The translations under genes and the position numbers were made by a program. This document shows, piece after piece, positions 10,173-18,715 of a stretch of 64,000 nt of DNA; within the stretch, counting starts at the first letter, position 1; each line of letters begins with the position of its first letter. The notes beneath the pieces are model-generated. The model had not been told where the DNA came from. It worked only from the letters and a program-made list of their open reading frames with translations, and searched no databases. This DNA is from Faecalicatena contorta (GTDB lineage: Bacteria > Bacillota > Clostridia > Lachnospirales > Lachnospiraceae): the NCBI RefSeq assembly GCF_003149105.1, contig NZ_QGDS01000013.1, positions 50,989 to 114,988 of the forward strand. The letters are read 5' to 3'.

Positions 10173-10348
10173 AAAATTATTTAGTACTCTATCCCTTAAT
10201 GAGTGTACAGAAATAGCGGATTATTATAGAGAGAATACTGTTCTGTGTTGTTACGAAGCTAGAGAGATACAACTTGTATTTTAGGAGATATCTGCTAGAA
10301 TAAAATGATAGAGTTCAAGTATAAAAATAAAGTGGAGGCTATATTTGT
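10173..10348. other. Intergenic gap closing the polysaccharide locus
   Basis: 176 AT-rich bases between the DUF6020 gene and the DUF3048 lipoprotein gene. I see no gene and no convincing terminator hairpin. The last part (from about 10290) presumably contains the promoter of the lipoprotein gene, but no clean -35/-10 pair stands out. Confidence 0.4.
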
Positions 10349-11449
10349 ATGAAAAAATTAAGAAAAATATCTGTTCTTCTTCTGGCTTTCCTTATGCTGT
10401 TTAGCATGGCAGGCTGCAAGAAAAAGGAAGAGGCTGTAGAAACAACAAAGACTGAGAAAAAAGAGCAGCCAGTGAAAGAGACCAAAAAAGAAGAGCCTGC
10501 AGAGGAAGTCCCGGCCAATCAAAATCTTCTGACCGGCCTTGGAGACTTAACAGACGGTGCCATCGGAAAAAGGCCAGTGGCTGTTATGGTGAATAACGTA
10601 CAAGATGCACTGCCCCAATATGGAGTTGCCAAAGCGGATATCATCTATGAAATCCCGGTAGAAGGAGATGCAACTCGTCTCATGGCAATTTATGCAGATT
10701 ACACTACAGTACCTCAGATTTGTGCAATCCGCAGCTGCCGTTATTATTTCCCGGCATTTTCTCAGGGATATGACGCATTTTATGTGAACTGGGGAATTGA
10801 CGACAGTATTTCGGATTATCTTGAGGCGCTGAATCTGGATCAATATGACGGCATGGGAAATGCCGGGGGTCTTTTTGGAAGAGACCAGAACAGGTTGAAT
10901 GCAGGATATTCCCTGGAACATACAGGATATTTTGATGGAACCAGATTCGCCTCTGTTGTACAAGCTGAAGGCAGAAGGACAGATTTAGCAGAAGGGCAGA
11001 AGGAGACTGCATTCAGGTTCAACGGCATGAAGGAACAGATAAAGGCTCCAGGTTCAGATTGTAATACCGTAAATATCAGCTTTGGTGCAGCTACAGCGAC
11101 TTTAACCTATGATGAGGCTACAAAGACATACTTAAAGCAGATTAACGGCAGTCCACAGATGGACAGCAGCACGAATACGCAACTTGCGTTTACTAACATA
11201 TTTGTACTCGAGACGGAGATTTATGTCAGAGATGAAATTGGTCATAAAAATGTGGACTGGGACGGTGGAGAGTCTTCCGTAGGATATTATATTTCAAACG
11301 GCGGTGTTCAGAAGATACACTGGAGCAAAGAACCAAATCATGAAAGTTCCTATCTTCGTTTTTATGATGAGAGTGGAAATGAAATAAAAGTAAACCGTGG
11401 AAAAAGCTATATTGCAGTGAACTATCCCGGACAAAGTGAGTTTAAATAA
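10349..11449 (+). CDS. DUF3048 domain lipoprotein (YerB-like)
   Basis: A 366-residue predicted lipoprotein. The basic N-terminus and hydrophobic stretch end in the lipobox MAGC at residues 20-23, followed by a Lys/Glu-rich linker (24-55). From about residue 60 come RPVAVMVNNVQDALPQ and YEIPVEGDATRLMAIY, which are characteristic of DUF3048 proteins such as Bacillus YerB. The biochemical role is unknown. It is probably anchored outside the membrane. It stands alone, with its own terminator immediately downstream. RBS AGTGGAGG before ATG. Confidence 0.9.
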   Translation: MKKLRKISVLLLAFLMLFSMAGCKKKEEAVETTKTEKKEQPVKETKKEEPAEEVPANQNLLTGLGDLTDGAIGKRPVAVMVNNVQDALPQYGVAKADIIYEIPVEGDATRLMAIYADYTTVPQICAIRSCRYYFPAFSQGYDAFYVNWGIDDSISDYLEALNLDQYDGMGNAGGLFGRDQNRLNAGYSLEHTGYFDGTRFASVVQAEGRRTDLAEGQKETAFRFNGMKEQIKAPGSDCNTVNISFGAATATLTYDEATKTYLKQINGSPQMDSSTNTQLAFTNIFVLETEIYVRDEIGHKNVDWDGGESSVGYYISNGGVQKIHWSKEPNHESSYLRFYDESGNEIKVNRGKSYIAVNYPGQSEFK

Positions 11450-11463
11450 AAAGAATTTTGATA

Positions 11464-11493
11464 CCCTGCTGTATAGAATGACAGCAGGGTTTT
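11464..11493 (+). terminator. Rho-independent terminator after the DUF3048 gene
   Basis: Perfect 9-bp stem CCCTGCTGT / ACAGCAGGG with an 8-base loop followed by TTTTAT, 14 bases after the stop codon. Confidence 0.9.
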
Positions 11494-11570
11494 ATATCCA
11501 ATACGCGAATACTGGTATAGAAATGTAGTAACTTTGTATAATAATATAAAAATATTAACGGAGATTAAAA

Positions 11571-12470
11571 ATGAATCCATTTTACCAGTATTTAGGCTAT
11601 AAAGAAGAATGTCAGCAGGTTCCAATTCAATTTCCTTCCCAGCACCAGTCTGTGCAGCCCGGCTTGGAAACTCTTATGAATCCTCCACCGGTTTTTGACA
11701 ATCCAAATTATATTGGAACAGGAAAACTAAAAAACAAAGTAGCCTTGGTGACCGGTGGTGACAGCGGCATAGGAAGAGCAGTTTCTCTGGCATTTGCAAA
11801 AGAAGGGGCAGACATATGCATCATTTATTACAATGAGCATGAGGATGCAAAGATAACCAAATCATGTATAGAGGCACAGGGGAGGAGATGTCTTTTATTT
11901 GCAGGAGATGTGCGGGACGAAGTTTTTTGCAGAAATGCAGTGGCTGACTGTGTTTCAGATTTGGGCAGTCTTGATGTTCTGGTAAATAATGCAGGTGTAC
12001 AATTTCCCAAGAAGGATATTGAAGATATTTCCATGGAAGAGATGGAAATCACTTTTCAAGTTAACTTTTTTGGTATTTTTCTAATGACCAAAATAGCCAG
12101 GCCTTATTTAAAATGTGGCAGTACGATTATTAATACCACTTCCGTTACTGCTTATAATGGAAATGAACAGCTCATTGACTATTCCAGTACAAAGGGTGCC
12201 ATTGTCAGTTTTACACGTTCTATGGCACATTCACTTGTATCAGAAGGCATCCGGGTTAACGCCGTTGCTCCCGGCCCCATTTGGACCCCTCTTCAGCCTG
12301 CCAGCTGGCCGGCCGAATACATTGAAACCTTTGGTTCAAATACTCCTATGAAGAGAGCAGGCCAGCCTGTTGAGCTTGCACCGACTTATGTGTACCTTGC
12401 CAGTGATGATTCCTCTTATGTTACCGGTCAGGTTCTTCATGTAGACGGAGGCCAGTCTATGCAGTCATAG
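11571..12470 (+). CDS. SDR-family oxidoreductase (YdaD/YhdF general-stress type)
   Basis: A 299-residue short-chain dehydrogenase. A 45-residue N-terminal extension (MNPFYQYLGYKEE...) precedes the Rossmann fold, as in Bacillus general-stress SDRs such as YdaD and YhdF. Motifs: cofactor loop TGGDSGIGRA (about 61-70), NNAG (about 140), catalytic Ser in NTTSVTAYNG, and YSSTK active-site Tyr/Lys (about 204-208). The PGPIWTPL segment after the active site is also typical. NADP(H) preference and substrate cannot be told. The gene ends 11 bases from the convergent DUF6020 gene. Confidence 0.9.
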   Translation: MNPFYQYLGYKEECQQVPIQFPSQHQSVQPGLETLMNPPPVFDNPNYIGTGKLKNKVALVTGGDSGIGRAVSLAFAKEGADICIIYYNEHEDAKITKSCIEAQGRRCLLFAGDVRDEVFCRNAVADCVSDLGSLDVLVNNAGVQFPKKDIEDISMEEMEITFQVNFFGIFLMTKIARPYLKCGSTIINTTSVTAYNGNEQLIDYSSTKGAIVSFTRSMAHSLVSEGIRVNAVAPGPIWTPLQPASWPAEYIETFGSNTPMKRAGQPVELAPTYVYLASDDSSYVTGQVLHVDGGQSMQS

Positions 12471-12481
12471 CATATATGAAA

Positions 12482-14230
12482 CTATTCAGCCGGTACTCTT
12501 TGTATATAGGCGGCATATAACAAAAAGAAGCACACGAGCATCTGATAAGAATTGATATATCTGGGATCCTGGGAAGGGTTTGCCAGAAACAGTACAACTG
12601 CCAGCAAAAATGCCGGGAGGAGTGACAATGCCTCTTCTCCCCGTTTTTTCTGGATTAGCAGGAGTGTGGATAAAAGAAGAGTAAATAATGCAAACCCACC
12701 TCTCCAGCAAATGGAACTCCAAATAGGCATCTTATCTGACAGACCTACAATTGTTTCCTGAAAAGTGGTAGATATGTTGCGCCGGATGTAAAAGTCAGAC
12801 AGTTCCGGATGCAGTTCCAAAGTAGATGCATAGATACTGATGGGCATCCACTCGTAACCGTCTGCCGGAGTTCCCATTTCCCAGACGATGCTGGTCATAT
12901 CAAAAAAAGCAGTTAGATAAGTTTTCGGGTATTGAAGCAGAAATCTTAGATTCAGCTTTAAAATATCTTTTCCCACATCAGGATCATTCAGTTTATATAC
13001 AGTCTCTCCAATTCCGCCGTAACTCCTTGAAATTCCATCTGCATAATATTTATCGTAATATTCCTGCCATTTTTCCAACGGCATGATAGTTTCCATGACT
13101 GCCAATTCTTTGTTATCCGGCTTTTCATTTACTGCAATTGCGCCAATCATAGACATAGGAATGCTGTATTTTACATAAGGCTCGTTGGGCTCAGCTTTTA
13201 ATATTGTAAAGCCCAGCAGGTTTACCAGCAGGAATTTCATAATAAGAACGGACAACATAATAACCAGAATAAAAATCTGGCTCTTATCTTGTTTCTTTTG
13301 GTTTCTGGTGTATAAGAAAAGAGCAAATAGTGTAATCAATACAATTGCATCTCCGGCGTGCCGTATGGTGGCGGTCATCCAGGCAGAAAGCAGCAGGAGA
13401 CCGGACTTATACCAGGGAAAGGTCTTTTCCCTTTTTATGAAGTCAAATATACAGAGGCAGAACAGGAAAACAGACAGATTCCAGAGTGTATCTTTTTCCA
13501 GGTTGCCCAGGGCGCGGTAGCTGCATATCATCATCAGATTTATTATCAGGTAACTGGTATCTATGTGGCGGTAAGGTGCATGTTTTTCCAGCAGTGAAAG
13601 GGCATACTGATTGATGACAATCCACAAGACTGCCTGAAAGAGAATGATAGGGTATGGTATGCCGAAAAGCTTCTGTATCACCTTTAGGATATACAGGTAA
13701 GTAATTGGATGCCAGTCGTCGTAATAACCACCCATTACGCCTGACCAGGAATTGGCTGAGTCACTGGACACAATCCCTGGGTAGCAGCCTGCGATGCAGA
13801 AAAAAGACAGTAGGATTATGGGAACCATTACAAGATAGATAGGAGTACTGCCGATTTTTTTGAATTGAGAGACAGGCTGAAAGGAAAAACCTTTTAAAAG
13901 TCTGCAAATCAAAAAGTAACAGGAAAGAAAGCCTGCAGCGAGCAGGAGTAATTTCAACAAATAGCCGGCAGTAGTGTGATACAGAGATTCAAAACCATAT
14001 CCTTTCAGAACTTCTGTAGCTGAACTCATTATGATATATAATGCGGAAAGCAAAAGTGCTGCGATTTTCCATTTACGGGTTAGGAAAGCATCTCCGTGTA
14101 GTGCTGCCGCTTTTGTATCCTTTGGAACTTTCTTGTATATTTGCATATAAATCAGGTGAATGAAATAAAGGATGATTGGCAGAAGACACAGGTAGGTGGC
14201 TTCACTGAGAAATGGGGTGGGTAAGTCCAT
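12482..14230 (-). CDS. DUF6020-type polytopic membrane protein (second paralogue)
   Basis: A 582-residue protein on the minus strand with about twelve hydrophobic segments. A loop holds GCYPGIVSSDSANSW and then DDWHPITYLYIL, matching the Asp and His-Pro pattern of the protein at 8514-10172. The extracytoplasmic stretch around residues 385-480 includes an NLRFLLQYPKTYLTAF motif resembling LRVGIAHPVIYLEAFL in the paralogue. Probable role in surface glycan or lipid modification by analogy with GT-C proteins; this is inference. It is convergent with the SDR gene. Confidence 0.72.
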   Translation of the reverse strand: MDLPTPFLSEATYLCLLPIILYFIHLIYMQIYKKVPKDTKAAALHGDAFLTRKWKIAALLLSALYIIMSSATEVLKGYGFESLYHTTAGYLLKLLLLAAGFLSCYFLICRLLKGFSFQPVSQFKKIGSTPIYLVMVPIILLSFFCIAGCYPGIVSSDSANSWSGVMGGYYDDWHPITYLYILKVIQKLFGIPYPIILFQAVLWIVINQYALSLLEKHAPYRHIDTSYLIINLMMICSYRALGNLEKDTLWNLSVFLFCLCIFDFIKREKTFPWYKSGLLLLSAWMTATIRHAGDAIVLITLFALFLYTRNQKKQDKSQIFILVIMLSVLIMKFLLVNLLGFTILKAEPNEPYVKYSIPMSMIGAIAVNEKPDNKELAVMETIMPLEKWQEYYDKYYADGISRSYGGIGETVYKLNDPDVGKDILKLNLRFLLQYPKTYLTAFFDMTSIVWEMGTPADGYEWMPISIYASTLELHPELSDFYIRRNISTTFQETIVGLSDKMPIWSSICWRGGFALFTLLLSTLLLIQKKRGEEALSLLPAFLLAVVLFLANPSQDPRYINSYQMLVCFFLLYAAYIQRVPAE

Positions 14231-14299
14231 GGCAGATGCTCCTCTCTTAACTACTGCTGATAGTATAACAAAAAGAGAAGACGTTGTCGAGAAGGCAAC

Positions 14300-14335
14300 A
14301 AAAATCCAGGGCTTTATACAAAACCCCGGATTTTT
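14300..14335 (-). terminator. Terminator after the flavodiiron gene
   Basis: Stem AAAAATCC-A-GGG / CCC-C-GGATTTTT with one mismatch. Read on the minus strand it ends in TTTTT, 25 bases past the stop of the FprA gene. Confidence 0.75.
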
Positions 14336-14360
14336 GGGAAGGTGAATTCATTATAAAAGT

Positions 14361-15575
14361 TTATTCTGACTTTCCAAGAACCTCTTCAGCCAGTTTTCCG
14401 GCCAGCTCGTCCAAGACGTCCAGTTGTTCTGCTTTCAGTGCGGACTTTATTGTACAGTTCTCTGTCAGCAATGTCATATTCTTCATCTCACTGATTTTGG
14501 CTTCTATCAGTTTCGCGGACATGGGAGCCCAGCTTCCGTTTCCAAGTACGGCTACCGTGCGGTTCTGTATATTCAGCGCCTTCATATCCTCCAGGTAATT
14601 TGCCATAACAGGATAGATTCCTGCATTATAGGTCGGGGAAGCAAGCACCAGATGGCTGTATTTGAAGGTGTCAGCTATCAAGTGGGATACATGGGTTCCT
14701 GAAATATCATGCATCACAATGTTTTTTACACCTGCATCAGCCAGTTTGACTGCGAGGACATCAACGGCATTCTCCGTATTGCCGTACATGGAAGCATAAG
14801 CAATCATGACACCCTGAACCTCCGGCTCATATTTACTCCAAATATCATGTTTTTCCAGAATATATTCCAGGTTACTTCGCCAGATTGGTCCGTGCAGGGC
14901 ACAGATATATTTTATATCCAGTGGTGATACCTTTTTTAGTACATTTTGCACTTGTGCACCGTATTTTCCTACAATATTAGTATAGTACCGGCGCATCTCA
15001 TCCAGCCAGTCTCTGTCAAAATCTACTTCATCATTGAAAATAGTTCCTCCAAGGGAGCCGAAGGTCCCAAATGCGTCAGCAGAGAAAAGCACCTTATCTG
15101 TATCATCGTAAGTCATCATAACCTCCGGCCAGTGTACCATGGAAGCCATGATAAAGTGAAGCGTATGCTTTCCGCAGGAGAAAGTCTCTCCCTCTTTTAC
15201 GATTATTTTTTTCCCTTCTAGATCCATCCCATAAAATTGGTCAATCATAGGGAATGTTTTTGCATTTCCGATAATCTGCATGTCCGGATGCCGGAGCAGC
15301 AGATCTTCGATGAGGGAGCAGTGGTCAGGCTCCATATGGTTAATCACCAGATAGTTTAGAGGTCTTCCATCCAGTACAGTCTCTATATTTTCCAGGAATT
15401 GTCTCCCGATAGCAGTGTCTACTGTATCAAAAAGTACAGTTTTTTCATCCAGCAGTAAATAGGAGTTATAAGTGACCCCGTTTGGGATTGGGAAGATATT
15501 CTCGAACCGTTCCAGGCGGCGGTCGTTTCCTCCAACCCAATACAAGTCATCTGTTATTTTTCTAAAACAATACAT
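14361..15575 (-). CDS. fprA: FprA-family flavodiiron protein (A-type flavoprotein)
   Basis: A 404-residue cytoplasmic O2/NO reductase of the flavodiiron family. Start chosen at the ATG at 15575, reading MYCFRKITDDLYWVGG, with AAGGAGG 8 bases upstream; the longer open frame to 15707 lacks a ribosome site. The N-terminal metallo-beta-lactamase-like domain has di-iron ligands in NHMEPDH, MVHWPEV, SADAFG and ALHGPIW. The C-terminal flavodoxin domain begins at IAYASMYGNTENA and has ASPTYNAG for FMN binding. Such proteins protect anaerobes by reducing O2 or NO to water or N2O. It forms a single-gene unit with its own terminator. Confidence 0.95.
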   Translation of the reverse strand: MYCFRKITDDLYWVGGNDRRLERFENIFPIPNGVTYNSYLLLDEKTVLFDTVDTAIGRQFLENIETVLDGRPLNYLVINHMEPDHCSLIEDLLLRHPDMQIIGNAKTFPMIDQFYGMDLEGKKIIVKEGETFSCGKHTLHFIMASMVHWPEVMMTYDDTDKVLFSADAFGTFGSLGGTIFNDEVDFDRDWLDEMRRYYTNIVGKYGAQVQNVLKKVSPLDIKYICALHGPIWRSNLEYILEKHDIWSKYEPEVQGVMIAYASMYGNTENAVDVLAVKLADAGVKNIVMHDISGTHVSHLIADTFKYSHLVLASPTYNAGIYPVMANYLEDMKALNIQNRTVAVLGNGSWAPMSAKLIEAKISEMKNMTLLTENCTIKSALKAEQLDVLDELAGKLAEEVLGKSE

Positions 15576-15739
15576 ATGTGCGTCCTCCTTGTTGTTATTT
15601 ATATATGTCTGTAAAGTTGTGAAATGTGAGCACAGAATAGCAGAGTATGGATATCCGCTTACATCTTCCTGTCGTGAATATTTTATCATAAAAGGGAAAA
15701 TACGCAAGTAAAGTATCTATTTTCTCCACATTTTTTTCC

Positions 15740-15774
15740 TTCCTTATAAATTCCTTAGAATTACTTCCTATCAT
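15740..15774 (+). promoter_or_regulatory. Candidate promoter with direct repeats before the lantibiotic-immunity operon
   Basis: Three similar boxes, TTCCTTA (15740), TTCCTTA (15751) and TTCCTA (15765), lie 45-75 bases before the ABC gene; TATCAT at 15769-15774 could be the -10. OmpR-type response regulators bind direct repeats at about this spacing, and one is encoded in the same operon. This is inference from layout only. Confidence 0.35.
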
Positions 15775-15813
15775 AAAAAAGTAAATAAAAGTATGTAAGC
15801 AGGAGGATGAGGT

Positions 15814-16524
15814 ATGCAGGATTTGATATTAGAAACAAGAGGGCTATGTAAATCTTTTCACGGGCAGACAGTGCTGAACCATATTTCTCTAATGGTTCCC
15901 AGAGGCTGTGTTTACGGTCTGTTAGGTCCTAATGGAGCGGGAAAATCTACTTTGATGAAGATGTTTTCGGGTATGCTCCGGCCGGATGAGGGAGAGATTT
16001 TTTTCCAGGGGGAGAAATGGTCAAGACAGAACCTGGAGGAAACAGGGGTGTTGATTGAGCAGCCCCCTTTGTATGAAAACCTGACAGCAAGGGAGAACCT
16101 TGAAGTAAGAAGGCTGCTTTTAGGGATTCCGCCCAAACGCATTGATGAAGTATTGGAGATTGTAGATTTAAAGAATACCGGAAAGAAACGTGCAGGACAA
16201 TTTTCTATGGGGATGAAACAAAGACTGGGGATTGCAGCGGCGCTTTTAAATCACCCCCAGCTTTTGATTTTGGATGAGCCTACAAATGGTCTGGATCCCT
16301 TTGGAATCCAGGAGCTTAGAGAGCTAATCCGGGGATTTGCTGAAGAGGGAATAACGGTGATTGTTTCCAGTCATATTTTAAGTGAGGTGGAGCAAATAGC
16401 AGATTATATTGGCATTATTTCGGAAGGGGTACTTGGATATCAGGGTGGAATGAAGCAGGGCAAAGCTTTGGAAGAACTTTTTACGGAGGTAGTGAAGAGG
16501 AACAGGAGGAATGAGGCATGTTAA
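15814..16524 (+). CDS. Lantibiotic-immunity-type ABC transporter, ATP-binding subunit (LanF/CprA-like)
   Basis: A 236-residue ATPase. Walker A is GPNGAGKST (about 38-46), the signature is QFSMGMKQR and Walker B is LLILDEPTNGLDP, followed by the H-loop SSHILSE. The first residues and the GLLGPNGAGKSTLMKMFSGMLRP block are typical of LanF/BcrA-type exporters that expel bacteriocins from the membrane. It overlaps the next gene by 7 bases, and two permease genes and a two-component system follow. This matches SpaFEG-RK or the clostridial CprABC-RK layout. RBS CAGGAGG. Confidence 0.93.
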   Translation: MQDLILETRGLCKSFHGQTVLNHISLMVPRGCVYGLLGPNGAGKSTLMKMFSGMLRPDEGEIFFQGEKWSRQNLEETGVLIEQPPLYENLTARENLEVRRLLLGIPPKRIDEVLEIVDLKNTGKKRAGQFSMGMKQRLGIAAALLNHPQLLILDEPTNGLDPFGIQELRELIRGFAEEGITVIVSSHILSEVEQIADYIGIISEGVLGYQGGMKQGKALEELFTEVVKRNRRNEAC

Positions 16525-17294
16525 AAGCATATATAAAATCAGAGGTTTTAAAAAATGCACATACAGTTTCAGCAAAGTTGTTCTGGCTGGTGCCTCTGGT
16601 CAGTATTGCAGTGGCTGTTTTGTTTTCAGGATGGGATTCCAGATATTATCAGATGAACCAGTACAATTGGTGGTACGTTTTATTTTATCCCATGCTGCTT
16701 CTTTTGAATACAGCTTTTACGGTTCAAAGAGAAGGTCGGATGAAGAACCGGGTGCTAAGCGCCTTGCCGGTGGACTTAAAGAAACTATGGGCGGCGAAAG
16801 TTGCATATATTGTGAAGGTGCTGCTGATAGCATCGGCTATCGTTTATTGTGCCTGGGAAATATTCAGCAGGCTATTTGCATCAGGCGGTGCCCGGGGAAT
16901 TTCCAGCGAAGCCGGTTTTGAGGCTGCCCTGCTATGGGTGATTCTAAGTCTGTGGCAGATACCACTTTGGCTGTTCATCAATCAAATTTTTGGATTTGCG
17001 GTGGGGATTATTTTGGGACTGGCGTGTAATATCGGTCTGGGAGTTATAGGGGCCTTATATGACTGGTGGCTGCTGAACCCCTTTTCCTACATCAGCCGGG
17101 TGATGTGCCCGGTTGTTGGGGTATTGCCAAACGGGCTCCCGGCAGTACCGGGGAGCCAGACCTTCTTTGAAGGTGTCCTGGACCGCTCTGTGATACCGGC
17201 GGGGGTTGGAATGTCCCTGCTGTTGTTTCTCATTTCTTATGCGCTGACTGCCGGGTGGTATCAGAGAAAGGGGGATGCAGGATGGGAAAATTAG
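16518..17294 (+). CDS. Lantibiotic-immunity ABC transporter permease (LanE/MutE-like)
   Basis: A 258-residue membrane protein with six hydrophobic segments. The N-terminus MLKAYIKSEVLKNAHT and a first loop with WYVLFYPMLLLLNTAF are typical of the MutE/EpiE permease family. The gene starts inside the end of the ATPase gene and its own end overlaps the next gene by 13 bases, so the three subunits are translationally coupled. It should form the transmembrane half of the exporter with the following protein. Confidence 0.88.
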   Translation: MLKAYIKSEVLKNAHTVSAKLFWLVPLVSIAVAVLFSGWDSRYYQMNQYNWWYVLFYPMLLLLNTAFTVQREGRMKNRVLSALPVDLKKLWAAKVAYIVKVLLIASAIVYCAWEIFSRLFASGGARGISSEAGFEAALLWVILSLWQIPLWLFINQIFGFAVGIILGLACNIGLGVIGALYDWWLLNPFSYISRVMCPVVGVLPNGLPAVPGSQTFFEGVLDRSVIPAGVGMSLLLFLISYALTAGWYQRKGDAGWEN

Positions 17295-18043
17295 GTAGGT
17301 GCCTGACAGCCGAATTTCTGAAAATGCGCAGAACCTGGCTCCTGTGGATTCACTTTGTAATGCCTTTGACAGGAATTGTTGTGTTTCTTCTTTATTACCG
17401 CATTTCTGCCTGGAGTGACTGGGGAAAAATCTCAGGCTATATGGAAGTTTTATCCGCCGTCTCTCCCACACTTGCAGGAATCATCTGTGCCCTGGCGGCA
17501 GACCAGGAAAAGCAGGCGGGACATTTGCAGAATCTTCTTGGGGGGACAGAAAGCAGAATCCTTAATGTGGGGACAAAGCTGGGAATGTTGCTGCTGTGGA
17601 ATCTGGCTGCTATGCTCCTGGCTGTGGCAGGATTTGGGGCGGGCTTTTGGCTCTGGGTTTCCGGATTAAGCCTGCCGGGAAGCTTTTACTTTGTTTTAAC
17701 GGCGTTTTTGTGGCTGCCTCAGATTCTTTCTTACTGTTTTCATTTTTTTCTGGGACTGCGGTTTTCAAAAGGGGTTACAATTGGTGTGGGAATTGTAGAA
17801 AGTCTTTTGGCGTCACTTTTAATGACAGGTCTTGGGGAAGGCATCTGGCAGTATTTTCCCTGTGCCTGGGCAGGGCGTTTTACCAGGTACTATGTGTTGT
17901 ATATCAATCAAAATATAAATGGTTTTCTCTTGACGGAACCGGTAAAAATGGGAATAATACTTATGGGAGTGTTCACTCTGGCAGGAATACTGCTGATATT
18001 TTCCTGGGTGCGCGTTTATGAAGGCAGCCAGGCGGAGGATTGA
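17282..18043 (+). CDS. Lantibiotic-immunity ABC transporter permease (LanG/MutG-like)
   Basis: About 253 residues with six hydrophobic segments, related in layout to the previous permease. The start is placed at ATG 17282 (MGKLGRCLTAEFLKMRRTW), with AAGGGGG 7 bases before it; a GTG at 17255 would give nine extra residues without a better ribosome site. MutG/EpiG-type second permease of a LanFEG immunity exporter. Twelve bases separate it from the response regulator. Confidence 0.87.
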   Translation: MGKLGRCLTAEFLKMRRTWLLWIHFVMPLTGIVVFLLYYRISAWSDWGKISGYMEVLSAVSPTLAGIICALAADQEKQAGHLQNLLGGTESRILNVGTKLGMLLLWNLAAMLLAVAGFGAGFWLWVSGLSLPGSFYFVLTAFLWLPQILSYCFHFFLGLRFSKGVTIGVGIVESLLASLLMTGLGEGIWQYFPCAWAGRFTRYYVLYINQNINGFLLTEPVKMGIILMGVFTLAGILLIFSWVRVYEGSQAED

Positions 18044-18055
18044 GGGGAAAGAATC

Positions 18056-18715
18056 ATGGCGAAAATTCTGGCAGTAGATGATGATAATGCAATTTTAACA
18101 TTAATTTGCCGTACACTGGAAAAGGACGGGCATATAGTAACGCCCTGCCAAAGTGCTGATGAAGTGAAAAAGTCATATTTAAGCTACTATGATTTGATTT
18201 TGCTGGATATTATGATGCCGGGAACAGATGGGATTGAATTTTGCCGTAATATCCGCAGCCAGGTGGATTGTCCGATTTTATTTCTGACAGCCAAAACAGA
18301 GGAGAGCAGTATTATGTATGGTCTTGGTTCCGGTGCCGATGATTATATCACCAAGCCTTTTGGAATCGGGGAACTGAGGGCGAGAGTGCAGGCTCATCTG
18401 CGCCGGGAAAAACGGGAGAAAACCCACGCGGTGCAGGTATCCGGGGTTAGGTTTGATTTAGCGGGAAAACAGGCCGAAGTGGAAGGCTCTTTGATATCAT
18501 TGACAAAAAGTGAGTATGAAATCAGCGAGTATCTTGCTGTCAACCGCGGACAGGTATTTTCTAAGGAGCAGCTTTATGAGAAAATATTTGGATATGACAG
18601 GGAAGGTGATGTATCGGCAATTACGGAACACGTGAAAAATATACGTGCAAAGTTTGCAGGATGTGGACTGAATCCAATAGAAACAGTGTGGGGGATAGGA
18701 TATAAGTGGAAGTAA
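18056..18715 (+). CDS. OmpR-family response regulator of the lantibiotic-immunity operon
   Basis: 219 residues. Receiver domain 1-115: acidic pocket VDDD (about 6-9), phospho-acceptor Asp in LLLDIMMPG, Thr in FLTAK and Lys in DYITKPFG. DNA-binding winged helix 125-219, with YEISEYLAVNRGQVFSKEQL and a terminal hairpin ETVWGIGYKWK. It probably switches on the ABC genes upstream in response to a membrane-active peptide, by analogy with CprR and SpaR. Its stop overlaps the start of the histidine kinase by 10 bases. Confidence 0.95.
   Translation: MAKILAVDDDNAILTLICRTLEKDGHIVTPCQSADEVKKSYLSYYDLILLDIMMPGTDGIEFCRNIRSQVDCPILFLTAKTEESSIMYGLGSGADDYITKPFGIGELRARVQAHLRREKREKTHAVQVSGVRFDLAGKQAEVEGSLISLTKSEYEISEYLAVNRGQVFSKEQLYEKIFGYDREGDVSAITEHVKNIRAKFAGCGLNPIETVWGIGYKWK

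Noticed and set aside
14361..15707. Longer flavodiiron protein starting at 15707
   Set aside because: The extra 44 residues have no ribosome site or similarity to the family; ATG 15575 has AAGGAGG at the right distance.
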